A DNA stretch of 64,000 bases from Rhizobium sp. RM. Lineage in GTDB: Bacteria; Pseudomonadota; Alphaproteobacteria; Rhizobiales; Rhizobiaceae. Made by a program: the position numbers and the translations under genes. Under the pieces are notes generated by a model, which saw only the letters and a program-made list of their open reading frames with translations, was not told the origin of the DNA and searched no databases. How positions within the stretch are numbered: position 1 is the stretch's first letter; every line of letters starts with the position of its first letter. Shown here piece by piece: positions 43,801 to 51,772 of the stretch. Location of the stretch: assembly GCF_013390595.1 (NCBI RefSeq), contig NZ_JACAWV010000026.1, forward strand, positions 62,001 through 126,000, read 5' to 3'.

Positions 43801-46773
43801 GAGCCCTGTTATGCCCGACGAACTCAAGGCCGCAATCTGAGCCGTTGAAAGAGCGATCATATCGTCCGGGCTCAAGGCCGAAACCTGCGCCGAATTCAAC
43901 GTCGCAATCTGTTTGGTCGAAAGCCGTGCAATCTGATCGGTGCTGAGAACCGCAATCTGGCTTGTCGACAGCCCCGTCGTCCCATCCGTGCTCAACGCAG
44001 CAATCTGGCTTGCAGAAAGCGAAGCAATATCGTCGGTAGCCAACGCCGAGATCTGAGCAGAACCGAGTGCCGCAATTTGTGCGGTCGTGAAAGCCGAGAT
44101 CAGTTCTGCGCTCAGCGCCGATATCTGATCAGCCGTCAAGCCTTTGACCCCAGACGCGCTCAACATGGCGATCTGGCTCGACGACAACATTGCGATATCA
44201 TCGTCCAGTGCCGCGACCTGGGCGGCGTTCAATGCCTTGAGTTGCAGGTTGGAGAGCAGGCTGACTTGGTTACCGCTCAGAGATTCAATCTGGGTTGCTG
44301 TCAGTCCAGAAACGGCACTGGTGCTCAGAGCTGCGATCTGATCTTGCGTAAGTGCTGCAATGACATCGATGCTCAATCCGGCAATCGCCTTACTGCCAAT
44401 GCCTGCGATCTCGGCAGTCGAAAACGTTGCGAGATCCTCTGGTCCAAACGCTGCGAGCTGAGCTGAACTCAAGGATTTAACCTGTGCCAGCGAAAGAGCT
44501 TCAACCTGCGAGGTGTTCAGAGCCTCGAGCTGATCTGCGGTCAATCCTGTAACCGTACTGGTGTTGATGGCGGCAATCTGGGCAGTTGTGAGTGCTGCAA
44601 TCGCTTCTGCGCTCAATCCCGCTATGGCCCTGGCGGTAATCGCTGCAACATCGGCAGTCGAAAACGTCGCGAGATCCGCCGGGCTGAGCGCCGCAAGTTG
44701 CGTTGAGCCGAGTGCCTTGACCTGCGTCGGCGAAAGGGCCTCGATCTGCTGGGTGCTGAACGCCTCTATCTGCTCGGCCGTCAGGCTAGAAACGGCACCG
44801 GTGCTGAGTGCGGCGACCTGAGCTGTCGACAGCGCCTCGATCTGATCAGCCTGCAGGGCCTGAAATTGTGCTGCCTTGAGCGCGGCGAGCTGCACGGTCA
44901 TTAATGCCGCAATCTGATCTTTCGTCAGGGAGGCGATCGCTTCTGAGCCCAATCCCGGCATGGCCTTGGCCGCAATCGCTGCGATATCTGCGGTGGAGAA
45001 GGTTGAAATGTTGTCGGCACTCAAGGCAGCAAGTTGCGTTGAGTTTAGTGATTTTACCTGTGCAGGAGATAGGGCTTCCGCCTGACCTGTTGTCAGGTTC
45101 GTGAGCTGAGTAGCCTTGAGCGCCGCAATCTGCGCGGTCGTCAACGCGGTAATCTGCTCCGGACTGAGAGCTCCGATCTGATCGGATGTAAAACTTGCAA
45201 TCACGCTCGAATTGAGTGCCGCGACCTGCTCCGTGGTCAGCGCTGCAATCACGTCTGTGGTCAGTCCTGGCATCGCTCTGCTCGAAATCGCCGCCATGTC
45301 GGCAGTCGAGAAGGTCGCGATCGCCGCGGCGCTCAACGCGGAGAGTTGGGTCGAGCTCAACACCTTGACCTGGGTTGGCTTCAAAGCCTCAACCTGCTCA
45401 GAGCTCAAGGAAGCAATCTGGCTGGTCGTCAACGCGGCTATGGCGCTGGCGCTGAGCACGGCGATCTTGTCCGGCGAGAGTTCGGTGATCGCTTCCGTGT
45501 TCAAACCGGACACGGCGCTCCCCGAGATGGCTGCGATATCTGCTAGTGAGAAGGTGGCGATGTCATCGGCGCTCATCGCAGCAAGCTGCGTCGCGCTGAG
45601 CGACTTTACCTGAGCCGGCGAAAGGGCTTCCACCTGGCTCGTGGTCAAGGCTTCAATCTGGAGCGTCGTCAGGCCCGTGATTGCCGAAGCACTCAGAGCG
45701 ACGATTTGTGCGGTCGAGAGGGACCCGACGAGATCGGCATTCAAGGCCTGGAGTTGCGATGCCTTGAAGCTGGAGAGTTGGGCGGCGGTCAGGACGGTGA
45801 CCTGCTCTGTCGTGAGGTTGGCAATCGCACCGGTGCCCAAGCCTGCCATCGCCTTGGCCGAGATCGCGGCGATATCGGCCGTCGAAAATGTTGCAATCGC
45901 CTCTGCACTCAAGGTCGAAAGTTGTGCCGAGGTCAGCGACTTCACCTGTGTCGACGTTAAGGCTTCGACCTGCTCTGTGGTCAATGCGGCGACCTGTGAC
46001 GTTTTCAGAGCGGCAATCTGTGCGCCCGTCAATGCGCTGACCTGGTCTGTCGTGAGGGAGGCAACCACTTCGGTACTCAACCCAAGCATGGCTTTGCTCG
46101 AAATCGCAGCGATGTCGTCAGTCGAAAAAGTTGCGATCCCTTCAGCGCTCAGGAGGGAGAGTTGCATCGAGTTGAACGCCTTGACCTGCGCCGGTTTCAG
46201 CGCCTCGATCTGGTCCGTGCTCAAAACCGCGATCTGGCCACTGGTCAGGCTTGCAATGGCACTGGTGCTCAAGGCGGCGATTTGATCGGTGGTGAGCGCC
46301 GCGATTGCCTCGGTACTAAGCCCTAAAATTGCTTTACCGGCGATCGCCGCGATGTCGGCTGTCGAAAACGTCGCAATGTCGTCTGCGCTGAGTGCGGCAA
46401 GCTGCGTTGCCTTGAGCGCACCCACCTGAGCGGACGTCAAGGCTTCCGCCTGTTCGGTCGTGAAAGCATGAAGCTGCGTGGTGGTGAATGCGGAAACCTG
46501 GACGGACGTCAGGCTTTCAATGGCGTATTTGTCGAGGATGCTGAGTTGATCGAGCGTCAAACCGACAACCGCGCTCTGTGAAATCGCGCTCAACTGTTGC
46601 GAGTTGAGAACTTTGACATTTTCAGTCGCCAGCGCTGAGACCTGTGCTGACGAAAGAACTTTGATTTGTGCTTTGGAAAGTGACGCGACATCCTCTGTCG
46701 TCCAAGCTGCGATCGCCTCTGTCGAAAGATATTTAATCTGATTGGCGTTCAGGGACGGAATAATCGATGTCAT
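40810..46773 (-). CDS. Giant octapeptide-repeat protein (1987 residues), function unknown
   Basis: A single frame of 5.96 kb. From residue 1 to 1943 the chain divides into tandem eight-residue units of the pattern S/T-S/T-x-Q-I/V-x-A-L (for example TTDQIAAL, STSAIASL, TSAQVGAL). Hydrophobic residues fall at positions 5 and 8. I count 243 units, all eight long except unit 108 (DDDIAML, residues 857-863). Higher-order repeats of 10, 13 or 14 units begin at SADDIATF-like units. The remaining 44 residues form an acidic, Ala/Ser/Glu-rich tail ending SSYQDV. No signal peptide, RTX repeat, Cys or membrane helix is seen. Each unit has an S/T-x-x-Q helix-capping look, suggesting a regular helical solenoid, which is inference. 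Similar repeats in other alphaproteobacteria are, to my memory, annotated as heme-utilisation or adhesin-like proteins without proof. Single gene with its own terminator; no secretion genes adjoin. Confidence 0.9.
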   Translation of the reverse strand: MTSIIPSLNANQIKYLSTEAIAAWTTEDVASLSKAQIKVLSSAQVSALATENVKVLNSQQLSAISQSAVVGLTLDQLSILDKYAIESLTSVQVSAFTTTQLHAFTTEQAEALTSAQVGALKATQLAALSADDIATFSTADIAAIAGKAILGLSTEAIAALTTDQIAALSTSAIASLTSGQIAVLSTDQIEALKPAQVKAFNSMQLSLLSAEGIATFSTDDIAAISSKAMLGLSTEVVASLTTDQVSALTGAQIAALKTSQVAALTTEQVEALTSTQVKSLTSAQLSTLSAEAIATFSTADIAAISAKAMAGLGTGAIANLTTEQVTVLTAAQLSSFKASQLQALNADLVGSLSTAQIVALSASAITGLTTLQIEALTTSQVEALSPAQVKSLSATQLAAMSADDIATFSLADIAAISGSAVSGLNTEAITELSPDKIAVLSASAIAALTTSQIASLSSEQVEALKPTQVKVLSSTQLSALSAAAIATFSTADMAAISSRAMPGLTTDVIAALTTEQVAALNSSVIASFTSDQIGALSPEQITALTTAQIAALKATQLTNLTTGQAEALSPAQVKSLNSTQLAALSADNISTFSTADIAAIAAKAMPGLGSEAIASLTKDQIAALMTVQLAALKAAQFQALQADQIEALSTAQVAALSTGAVSSLTAEQIEAFSTQQIEALSPTQVKALGSTQLAALSPADLATFSTADVAAITARAIAGLSAEAIAALTTAQIAAINTSTVTGLTADQLEALNTSQVEALSLAQVKSLSSAQLAAFGPEDLATFSTAEIAGIGSKAIAGLSIDVIAALTQDQIAALSTSAVSGLTATQIESLSGNQVSLLSNLQLKALNAAQVAALDDDIAMLSSSQIAMLSASGVKGLTADQISALSAELISAFTTAQIAALGSAQISALATDDIASLSASQIAALSTDGTTGLSTSQIAVLSTDQIARLSTKQIATLNSAQVSALSPDDMIALSTAQIAALSSSGITGLTTQQLASFTTSQAEALTSLQIRNLGSAQIAELGAEGVAQFSTKDIAAIGADAIAGLSTDALTSLTTAQIAAFSSQSVGALSTAQIAALSTAQVEAFTSVQVSALTSRQITALGVEGIATFTTKDIAAISSSAISGLSTEILVQMSESQITALNSLSVSMLSTAQITALAFNQVEALTSAQVGALNSKQIAALSADAISMFSTRDFAAIASSAITGLSPQTVASLTTAQIAALSTAGIGALSTAQVAAFTTDQIKALTTSQIGAVTSKQIAALRAADVASLSTSQLAALSTAGIAGLSTDQIGALSTGQVEALTSALISALSSKQIGALSAEGINTFTTAELAAIGSNAISGLSTTTIASLTTAQIAALSATSVSGLTTVQIEALNTEQLSALTTAQIGALTSKQIAALETADIASLSVDQIAALAPSGIAGLTSDQIAVLKTDQVEALTSTQVGALSSKQIASLSAEGLAMFSTADLAAIGSNAISGLSAATVMTLTSVQINALSTAAISGLTTGQLAALNIDQLDALTTSQIGALASRQTAALTATSVASLSADKIAAFSTAGIVGLTTDQITALSAAQIEGFTSAQISAMSAKQIAALGADDLDTFTTAELGAISSSAVSGLSSAMIAALTTTQVAALSTAAIAGLTTEQITAMSTDQLNAMTNSQIGALSSKQTAALSPSGIASLSSEKIAALDAKAIAGLSSAQAGAMSVEQIEALSSRQIASLSSDAIKALSPEKLETFSPEELAAIGASAIKGLPTDFIAALSSAEVAALSTSGISGLTSDQVGALSKGQIDILTTSQIAALSSGGLQGLTTEDLTTFSTEKLAAISSTAIRGLSTAIVAALTTGEIAALSTNQVAALSYSQVAAMGPAQIGALSISQVGALTLTQAAALAGDDLAAFSAEQLISLTSSAITGLRTGTLAALTASQATAFTPGQIAAMTSAQVAALKNEAEAGSATQDAAPSNSATQSETEAEAQEPSDVTAAISSYQDV
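40945..46773 (-). repeat. Coding tandem repeat, 24-bp degenerate unit, 243 copies
   Basis: DNA of the octapeptide units: 242 units of 24 bp and one of 21 bp (complement of about 44185-44205). The units are diverged at the nucleotide level with mixed codon choice, while the protein pattern is kept, which indicates an old array held by selection on the protein. Units of the SADDIATF type recur at unit numbers 17, 27, 37, 51, 61, 74, 88 and 98. This marks superrepeats of 240, 312 or 336 bp. Confidence 0.85.
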
Positions 46774-46805
46774 GTCTCAAAAAATCCTGAAGTCGGCAAA
46801 TGACG

Positions 46806-46820
46806 CCTGTCGAAGACAGG
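46806..46820 (-). promoter_or_regulatory. Small hairpin in the leader of the giant repeat gene
   Basis: CCTGTC (46806-46811) pairs with GACAGG (46815-46820) around three bases, 33 bases before the start codon at 46773. The role is unknown. I see no confident promoter boxes in 46774-47049. Confidence 0.25.
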
Positions 46821-47049
46821 AAACGAATCTGTCGCTTGAAACCACAATTTTGCTAACTCTGGGTACGCGATAGGGCTTGTCTGAACCTGAAGTTGCTGGC
46901 GCCGATCGTCCCTTCAGACTTGATATTTCAGGTTGAAATCAAACGAGGACATGCCTGTCGCGATTGGACGGCTGGTGCGGCTCATTGAAAATTGACGGCT
47001 TGCAATCGGCCCAAGGCGCGGTACGAAACGGATCGGGAGGAGATTCTTT

Positions 47050-47958
47050 ATGGAGCGCTTGGCGAACTCGCTATTTCCTGGATTTGAAGAAAAGCATGTC
47101 GTCACTGCCGGGACGGACTTTGATATCCTGACCAGTGGTTCGGGACCGGCAGTCCTTCTGCTGCATGGCTACCCTGAAACACGTACGGCGTGGCACCGGA
47201 TTGCGCCGCTTCTGGCCGCGTCATACACCGTCGTGATCCCTGATCTGCCTGGTTATGGTCGAAGCCGTGTTCTTGGCAAATCGGAAAGAAGCGGTACAAA
47301 GCGCTGGATGGGCGAGCAACTGCACGCCATGATGGGGGCATTAGGCCACAGCCAGTATGTGTTGATCGGCCATGACCGCGGTGCGCGCGTCGGTTACCGA
47401 ATGGCGCTTGATTATCCGCAAGCCGTATCGGCATACGTCTCGGTCACCGTCGTGCCGACGCCGGAGATGTGGGAAGGTGCAAGCAAGGCGTTTGGCATGG
47501 GCGCATGGCACTGGTTTGCGCTGGCTCAGCCCGAGCCACTGCCGGAAACGCTGCTGTCTGCCAATCCGCGCATGTTCATCGACAACAGTCTGGATAAGAT
47601 GGCGCATGGGCTTGATCGTCTGCACCCGTTGGCGATCGAGGACTATCGTATCGCTTTTGATGATGCAGCCGTGCGCCATGCGATCTGCAACGACTACCGG
47701 GCCGGCGCCACGGTGGATGAGGCAGACGATCTGGCTGACCGCTCCAACGGGCGAAGGATAGATGTGCCTGTTCTGGTCTTTTGGGAGGCCGGTCGCCGTT
47801 ACGGCGGTGGGCGCGAGCCGCTGGATATCTGGGCGGACTGGGCGAAAGACGTCTCAGGTCGGGGTCTCGAAGGTGGCCACATGCTGCCCGAGACGGCTTC
47901 CGGCGCCATCCTCGACATGCTTGTTCCATTCCTCGAGCGAGTATCCAATGGCAGGTGA
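47050..47958 (+). CDS. Alpha/beta hydrolase, haloacetate dehalogenase-like
   Basis: A 302-residue hydrolase of the epoxide-hydrolase/haloalkanoate-dehalogenase group. The oxyanion motif HGYPETRTAWHRIAP and the nucleophile elbow GHDRGARVGY put an Asp nucleophile at about residue 110. The His is in EGGHMLPE near the C-terminus. The GHDRGAR string, the following MALDYPQAV and the lid WHWFALAQPEPLPE closely match fluoroacetate dehalogenase (DehH1) relatives. The true substrate may be a haloacid, an epoxide or an ester. GGAGGA precedes ATG 47050. The LysR gene begins inside its last 11 bases, so the two are co-transcribed at the head of the 47-53.6 kb cluster. Confidence 0.88.
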   Translation: MERLANSLFPGFEEKHVVTAGTDFDILTSGSGPAVLLLHGYPETRTAWHRIAPLLAASYTVVIPDLPGYGRSRVLGKSERSGTKRWMGEQLHAMMGALGHSQYVLIGHDRGARVGYRMALDYPQAVSAYVSVTVVPTPEMWEGASKAFGMGAWHWFALAQPEPLPETLLSANPRMFIDNSLDKMAHGLDRLHPLAIEDYRIAFDDAAVRHAICNDYRAGATVDEADDLADRSNGRRIDVPVLVFWEAGRRYGGGREPLDIWADWAKDVSGRGLEGGHMLPETASGAILDMLVPFLERVSNGR

Positions 47959-48904
47959 TCTGGATCCTCTCGACACGGACGCTACCAAGAAGGGGGCCGA
48001 TTCACTCCTTAGCCTCAGGCAGATCGAGATTTTTCATACGGTCATGCAAACCCGTTCGATAACCGCGGCGTCGAAGGTGCTGGCGGTGTCGCAACCGTCT
48101 CTCAGCCGCACCATCCGCCGGATCGAGGACCTGTTGGGCATTGCGCTTTTTGCCAGGGATCGCAACCGCCTTGTCCCTACGTCGGAGGCTCTCGAAATCT
48201 ACGCCGAAATCGATCCGCTGATCCGTCAGATTTCCGGGATTGGCGCGCAGATCGGGCGTATTGCCCGCGGTGAAACCGCTGTTTTTCGGGTCGGCTCGAC
48301 CGCGAGTGTTGCCAGGGCACTCGTGCCGCAAGCCCTCAGGCAACTGTCGATCGAGGTAAAGGGAATCGAGCTCTTTTTCGACGTTCTCTCGGTCAATCAA
48401 ATTGAAGACTATCTTCTGAGCGGTCGCGGTGAAGGCGTCGTTACCATCACTGCACCCAATCATCCGCTGGTGATGATGGAGCAGGTGGGGCAAGTCGATC
48501 TCGTTGCGGCCGTCCCGAGGAGCCATCCGCTTGCCTCACGCGATATTATCCGGGCCAGTGACCTCGAGGGCGCCGACTTCATCTCCTTCGAACCGGGCGG
48601 TGCGCACCAAACGGTGGTGGACCGCTTCCTGTCGCGCGCACGGGTCAATGTGCAGATCAGAGCTGTCGCACGGTTTTCCGATACGGCTCTGGCGCTTGCA
48701 AACGAGGAAATGGGGATTGTTCTGGTTGATTATCTCACAACGCTTGGGCCGATCGGCCACAACCTTGTGATCCTGCCGATCGAGCATGCGCCCCGCTTCG
48801 AGGTTTCTGTTTTCTGGAACCGGCAGCGTCCACACTCAGCAAACCTCAGAAAACTCGTCGAGATTCTCACCAGTAAGCTGGCCAGCCTCTCCAAGCTCGC
48901 CTGA
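47948..48904 (+). CDS. LysR-family regulator of the catabolic/uptake cluster
   Basis: A 318-residue LysR protein. The helix-turn-helix is at about residues 20-75 (LRQIEIFHTVMQTRSITAAS, VSQPSLSRTIRRIEDLLG). The effector domain follows (VFRVGSTASVARALVPQALR, VAAVPRSHPLASRDII). The effector domain resembles regulators of amino-acid or opine catabolism such as NocR/OccR, a weak impression. ATG 47948 overlaps the hydrolase end by 11 bases; a longer frame to 47762 is only the shadow of that gene. It probably responds to the compound imported by the downstream ABC system. Confidence 0.9.
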   Translation: MAGDLDPLDTDATKKGADSLLSLRQIEIFHTVMQTRSITAASKVLAVSQPSLSRTIRRIEDLLGIALFARDRNRLVPTSEALEIYAEIDPLIRQISGIGAQIGRIARGETAVFRVGSTASVARALVPQALRQLSIEVKGIELFFDVLSVNQIEDYLLSGRGEGVVTITAPNHPLVMMEQVGQVDLVAAVPRSHPLASRDIIRASDLEGADFISFEPGGAHQTVVDRFLSRARVNVQIRAVARFSDTALALANEEMGIVLVDYLTTLGPIGHNLVILPIEHAPRFEVSVFWNRQRPHSANLRKLVEILTSKLASLSKLA

Positions 48905-48928
48905 TCGCCATACCGCTTGTGGGTCGCG

Positions 48929-48947
48929 TCATGCCTTCAGGGCATGA
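48929..48947 (+). terminator. Hairpin after the LysR gene
   Basis: TCATGCC (48929-48935) pairs with GGCATGA (48941-48947) with a 5-base loop, 24 bases after the LysR stop and 94 bases before the binding-protein start. It may terminate or attenuate transcription between the two parts of the cluster. Confidence 0.35.
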
Positions 48948-49040
48948 GAAGCATAACTATTGTTCGTTGTCTTCCTGCCACGTGGATGGCAAACAGGTCC
49001 TGTGACGCCGGAGGAGGCGTTGAGGATTGGAGACAACCAG

Positions 49041-50063
49041 ATGAATTTTTCTTTGACGCGCCGTCAGGCGCTAATCGGCATGGGCGCAACATGCGCGACC
49101 GCAGCGTTTGGACTACCCGCCCGCGCCAGCACGCGCAACCTAGCCGTCCTTCATCTCGCCAGCCATGCGCCGAGCTTTATTGCCTTTGAGCGAGGATACT
49201 TCAAGGAAGCGGGCCTCGATATCGAGCTCAAGTTCTTCGAAGCGGCTCAGCCGATGTCGGTTGCCATCGCGTCCGGCGACGCGGATTTCGGTGTGACATC
49301 CATTACTGGCGGTCTTGTCAGCCTCGCACAGAAGGGGGCCATCAAGGTCATCGGTGGTGCGCTGACGGAAGAGAAGGGCACAGTTGGCGCGATCATTCTT
49401 GCATCCAACAAGGCTTATGACGCAGGCCTGACGGAAGCATCCAAGCTTGCGGGCAAGACTTTTGGGATCACAACGGCCGGTTCGTCGTTCCACTTCATGG
49501 CCTACAAGATTGCCAAGGCCAACAACATCCCGATGTCCGACATCCAGTTGCGCCCGCTGCAGAAGCTTGGCGCCATTGTGGGTGCGATCTCGACAGGCCA
49601 GATCGATGCCTGGGCGATCCAGCCCAACGTTGCCAAGAAGTTGATCCGCGATGGTGCAGCCAAGCAGATCGGTCTCGTTTCCGACTATGCACCGAATTAC
49701 CAGGTCACCACGGCCTTCACCTCGACCAAGAATGCCACGGATGAGCGTGCTGTGACGGAAGCCTTCGTCAAGGCCTATTCCCGTGCCATTGCCGATTACA
49801 ATGCAGCCTTTGTCGACAAGACCACCGATGATGCTGTGCGCGAAGATCTGGCCCGCATCGTTCATAAATATGTCGAAAGCGATAGCCCCTTCGAAGAGGC
49901 AAGGCGCAACCTGATTGATGGTGCGATGCGCATCAACAAGGATCTTGCGCTCTCAGTCGAAAGCTGCAGCGAACAGGTTGCGTGGATGAAGGCGGAAGGC
50001 ATGGTCAAGGATGCCGTCACGAACGAACAACTGTTCGATACGTCCTACGTCAAGACGATCTGA
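49041..50063 (+). CDS. NitT/TauT-type ABC transporter substrate-binding protein, Tat signal
   Basis: Periplasmic binding protein of 340 residues. The start MNFSLTRRQALIGMG is a twin-arginine signal cut near PARAS. The mature part has LHLASHAPSFIAFERGYFKE, EAAQPMSVAIASGDADFGVT and LAGKTFGITTAGSSFHFMAY, the NMT1/SsuA-like pattern of nitrate, sulfonate, taurine or pyrimidine-precursor receptors. GGAG lies upstream of ATG 49041. It heads the uptake module with the ATPase at 50118 and permease at 50878. The bound ligand is unknown; the neighbouring dehalogenase-like hydrolase and alcohol dehydrogenase suggest a small organic acid or alcohol (inference). Confidence 0.9.
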   Translation: MNFSLTRRQALIGMGATCATAAFGLPARASTRNLAVLHLASHAPSFIAFERGYFKEAGLDIELKFFEAAQPMSVAIASGDADFGVTSITGGLVSLAQKGAIKVIGGALTEEKGTVGAIILASNKAYDAGLTEASKLAGKTFGITTAGSSFHFMAYKIAKANNIPMSDIQLRPLQKLGAIVGAISTGQIDAWAIQPNVAKKLIRDGAAKQIGLVSDYAPNYQVTTAFTSTKNATDERAVTEAFVKAYSRAIADYNAAFVDKTTDDAVREDLARIVHKYVESDSPFEEARRNLIDGAMRINKDLALSVESCSEQVAWMKAEGMVKDAVTNEQLFDTSYVKTI

Positions 50064-50083
50064 TCGATCGCCAATCATCGTAC

Positions 50084-50112
50084 GGAGGCTGAAGAGGCCT
50101 CCCTCCGGAGGG
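50084..50112 (+). promoter_or_regulatory. Competing hairpins over the ribosome site of the ATPase gene
   Basis: GGAGGC (50084-50089) can pair with GCCTCC (50097-50102). Just downstream CCCTCCGGAGGG (50101-50112) is a perfect palindrome that contains the GGAGG ribosome site of the gene at 50118. Either pairing would limit translation or stabilise the binding-protein message. Confidence 0.4.
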
Positions 50113-50117
50113 CTCTC

Positions 50118-50885
50118 ATGGACCTGAAAATCGAAAACATCAGCCATTATTACGGTGCCGTCGAGGTCCTGAAGGACATTTCTCTCGATATCCCGCAAGG
50201 CCAGATCATCTGTCTTATCGGTCCGTCGGGCTGTGGGAAATCGACGCTCCTTCGCTTCCTTGGCGGACTGGAGCGGCCGACCTCCGGCCAGGTCCTGCAG
50301 GTCGGCAAGCCTCCGGCAGGCTCGCTAAACCCGCTGACCTATGTTTTTCAGCATTTCGCCTTGCTGCCCTGGCGGACCGTTGAAGGCAACATCAAGCTGG
50401 TGCTGGAAGACCATGGCCTCAGCAGCGGCGAAATGAATGATATCGTCACCAATGTGCTGGAGCGGACACGCCTTTCCGAGTTTCGAAAGGCACTCCCCAA
50501 GCAACTATCCGGCGGCATGCGCCAGCGCGTTGCCATCAGCCGGGCGCTTGCCGTGCGTCCAGCGGTGATGCTGATGGACGAGCCCTTGTCAGCGCTTGAC
50601 AGCCAGACGCGTGAACTCCTGATGGACGATCTCGTGTCGCTCTGGACGCGGCAACCCTTCACCTCTGTCTATGTGACGCACAACCTCAATGAGGCCGTGC
50701 GCCTCGGGCACCGTGTCGTTGTTCTATCACGTCGTCCCGGCCGCATTCGTGAGATCGTCGATATCGACATTCCGCTGAGTGAACGACAGCTCGGCGATCC
50801 GTTGCTTGAAGAAAAGCAGAAGCAACTTTGGGCGCTCATGCGCGAAGAAGCGATGGCCGCCGACAAGGAGTTGGTCAATGTCTGA
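50118..50885 (+). CDS. NitT/TauT-type ABC transporter ATPase
   Basis: A 255-residue ABC ATPase (SsuB/TauB type). Walker A is GPSGCGKST, Q-loop YVFQHFALLPW, signature [13 protein letters not shown], Walker B AVMLMDEPLSALD and switch VYVTHNLNEAV. Spacing and the VVVLSRRPGRI ending are those of nitrate/sulfonate/taurine importers. GGAGGG lies five bases before ATG 50118, within a palindrome. The last codons overlap the permease start by 8 bases, so ATPase and permease are translationally coupled. Confidence 0.94.
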   Translation: MDLKIENISHYYGAVEVLKDISLDIPQGQIICLIGPSGCGKSTLLRFLGGLERPTSGQVLQVGKPPAGSLNPLTYVFQHFALLPWRTVEGNIKLVLEDHGLSSGEMNDIVTNVLERTRLSEFRKALPKQLSGGMRQRVAISRALAVRPAVMLMDEPLSALDSQTRELLMDDLVSLWTRQPFTSVYVTHNLNEAVRLGHRVVVLSRRPGRIREIVDIDIPLSERQLGDPLLEEKQKQLWALMREEAMAADKELVNV

Positions 50886-51732
50886 TGTAGCCTCAATCTC
50901 GAATTCAATTCCGATCCAGGATAAGATCGCCAATCCTTCGGAGAAGGAGGTGCGTGCCGTTCAGTTCCGCGGCGGCGGTTTTGCACCAACACCGGTCCGC
51001 GGCATCGCGATCCTTGTTTTTGTCGTCCTTATTGCCCTTGCCGAAATCGGCACAAGGACGGGGATCATTTCAAGCCTGACATTGCCGCGGCCGTCCGCCG
51101 TTGTGGACACATTCATCCAGCTCTGGAATACAGGGCTTTTGTGGAAGCACCTGCTGCCTTCGCTGCAGCGCCTGTTTGTTGGTGCTTGCCTTGGGATTTC
51201 CTTCGGCGTCATGGTTGGCGTCATGATCGGCCTGTTCAGTCACGTTCGCGCCGGCCTCGTGCCCTTGGTTGCTGCGCTCTTTCCAATCCCGAAAATTGCC
51301 CTTTTGCCGCTTTTCGTCATCTGGTTCGGCATTGATGAAATGTCGAAATACATGCTGATCGCCTTCGGGACCTTTACGCCGACCGTTGTTGCAACCTACG
51401 GCGCGGTCGACAATGTCGATCGTTCGTTGATCCGCATGGGGCAAAGCTTTGGTTTGTCGTGGTGGTCAATTGTCCGAAAGATCGTATTGCCCGGTGCATT
51501 TCCCGCGATCCTCTCAGGTTTGCGGGTCTCGATCTCGATTGCCATTATCCTCCTCGTTGCGGCGGAAATGCTCGGTGCCCAATACGGTGTGGGTTCTTAC
51601 ATTCTCGAAGCCGGTTCGCTCTACGACCTGGAAAAGCTCTTTGCAGGCGTGACCATTCTGTCGGTGATGGGGCTTATCGTGAGCTATGTGATCGGACTGA
51701 TCGAACGGCGCTTTCTTGGATGGCGCGGCTAA
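50878..51732 (+). CDS. NitT/TauT-type ABC transporter permease
   Basis: A 284-residue permease with about six membrane helices. After a 35-residue hydrophilic N-terminus come LTLPRPSAVVDTFIQLW, LQRLFVGACLGISFGVMVG and the coupling loop RSLIRMGQSFGLSWWSIVRK, IVLPGAFPAILSGLRVS, typical of SsuC/TauC proteins. ATG 50878 overlaps the ATPase stop by 8 bases; the longer frame from 50779 is a shadow of the ATPase gene. It is followed after 40 bases by the alcohol dehydrogenase, probably in the same transcript. Confidence 0.93.
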   Translation: MSDVASISNSIPIQDKIANPSEKEVRAVQFRGGGFAPTPVRGIAILVFVVLIALAEIGTRTGIISSLTLPRPSAVVDTFIQLWNTGLLWKHLLPSLQRLFVGACLGISFGVMVGVMIGLFSHVRAGLVPLVAALFPIPKIALLPLFVIWFGIDEMSKYMLIAFGTFTPTVVATYGAVDNVDRSLIRMGQSFGLSWWSIVRKIVLPGAFPAILSGLRVSISIAIILLVAAEMLGAQYGVGSYILEAGSLYDLEKLFAGVTILSVMGLIVSYVIGLIERRFLGWRG

Positions 51733-51772
51733 TGCCGCGCACTCTTACCCAAATAACGCTGGAGACATGACA

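Noticed and set aside
40945-46773. CRISPR-like or satellite repeat
   Set aside because: The 24-bp period is degenerate at DNA level, without identical repeats or unique spacers, and it is explained completely by the coding octapeptides. Rightward frames across it are mirror images of the repeat.
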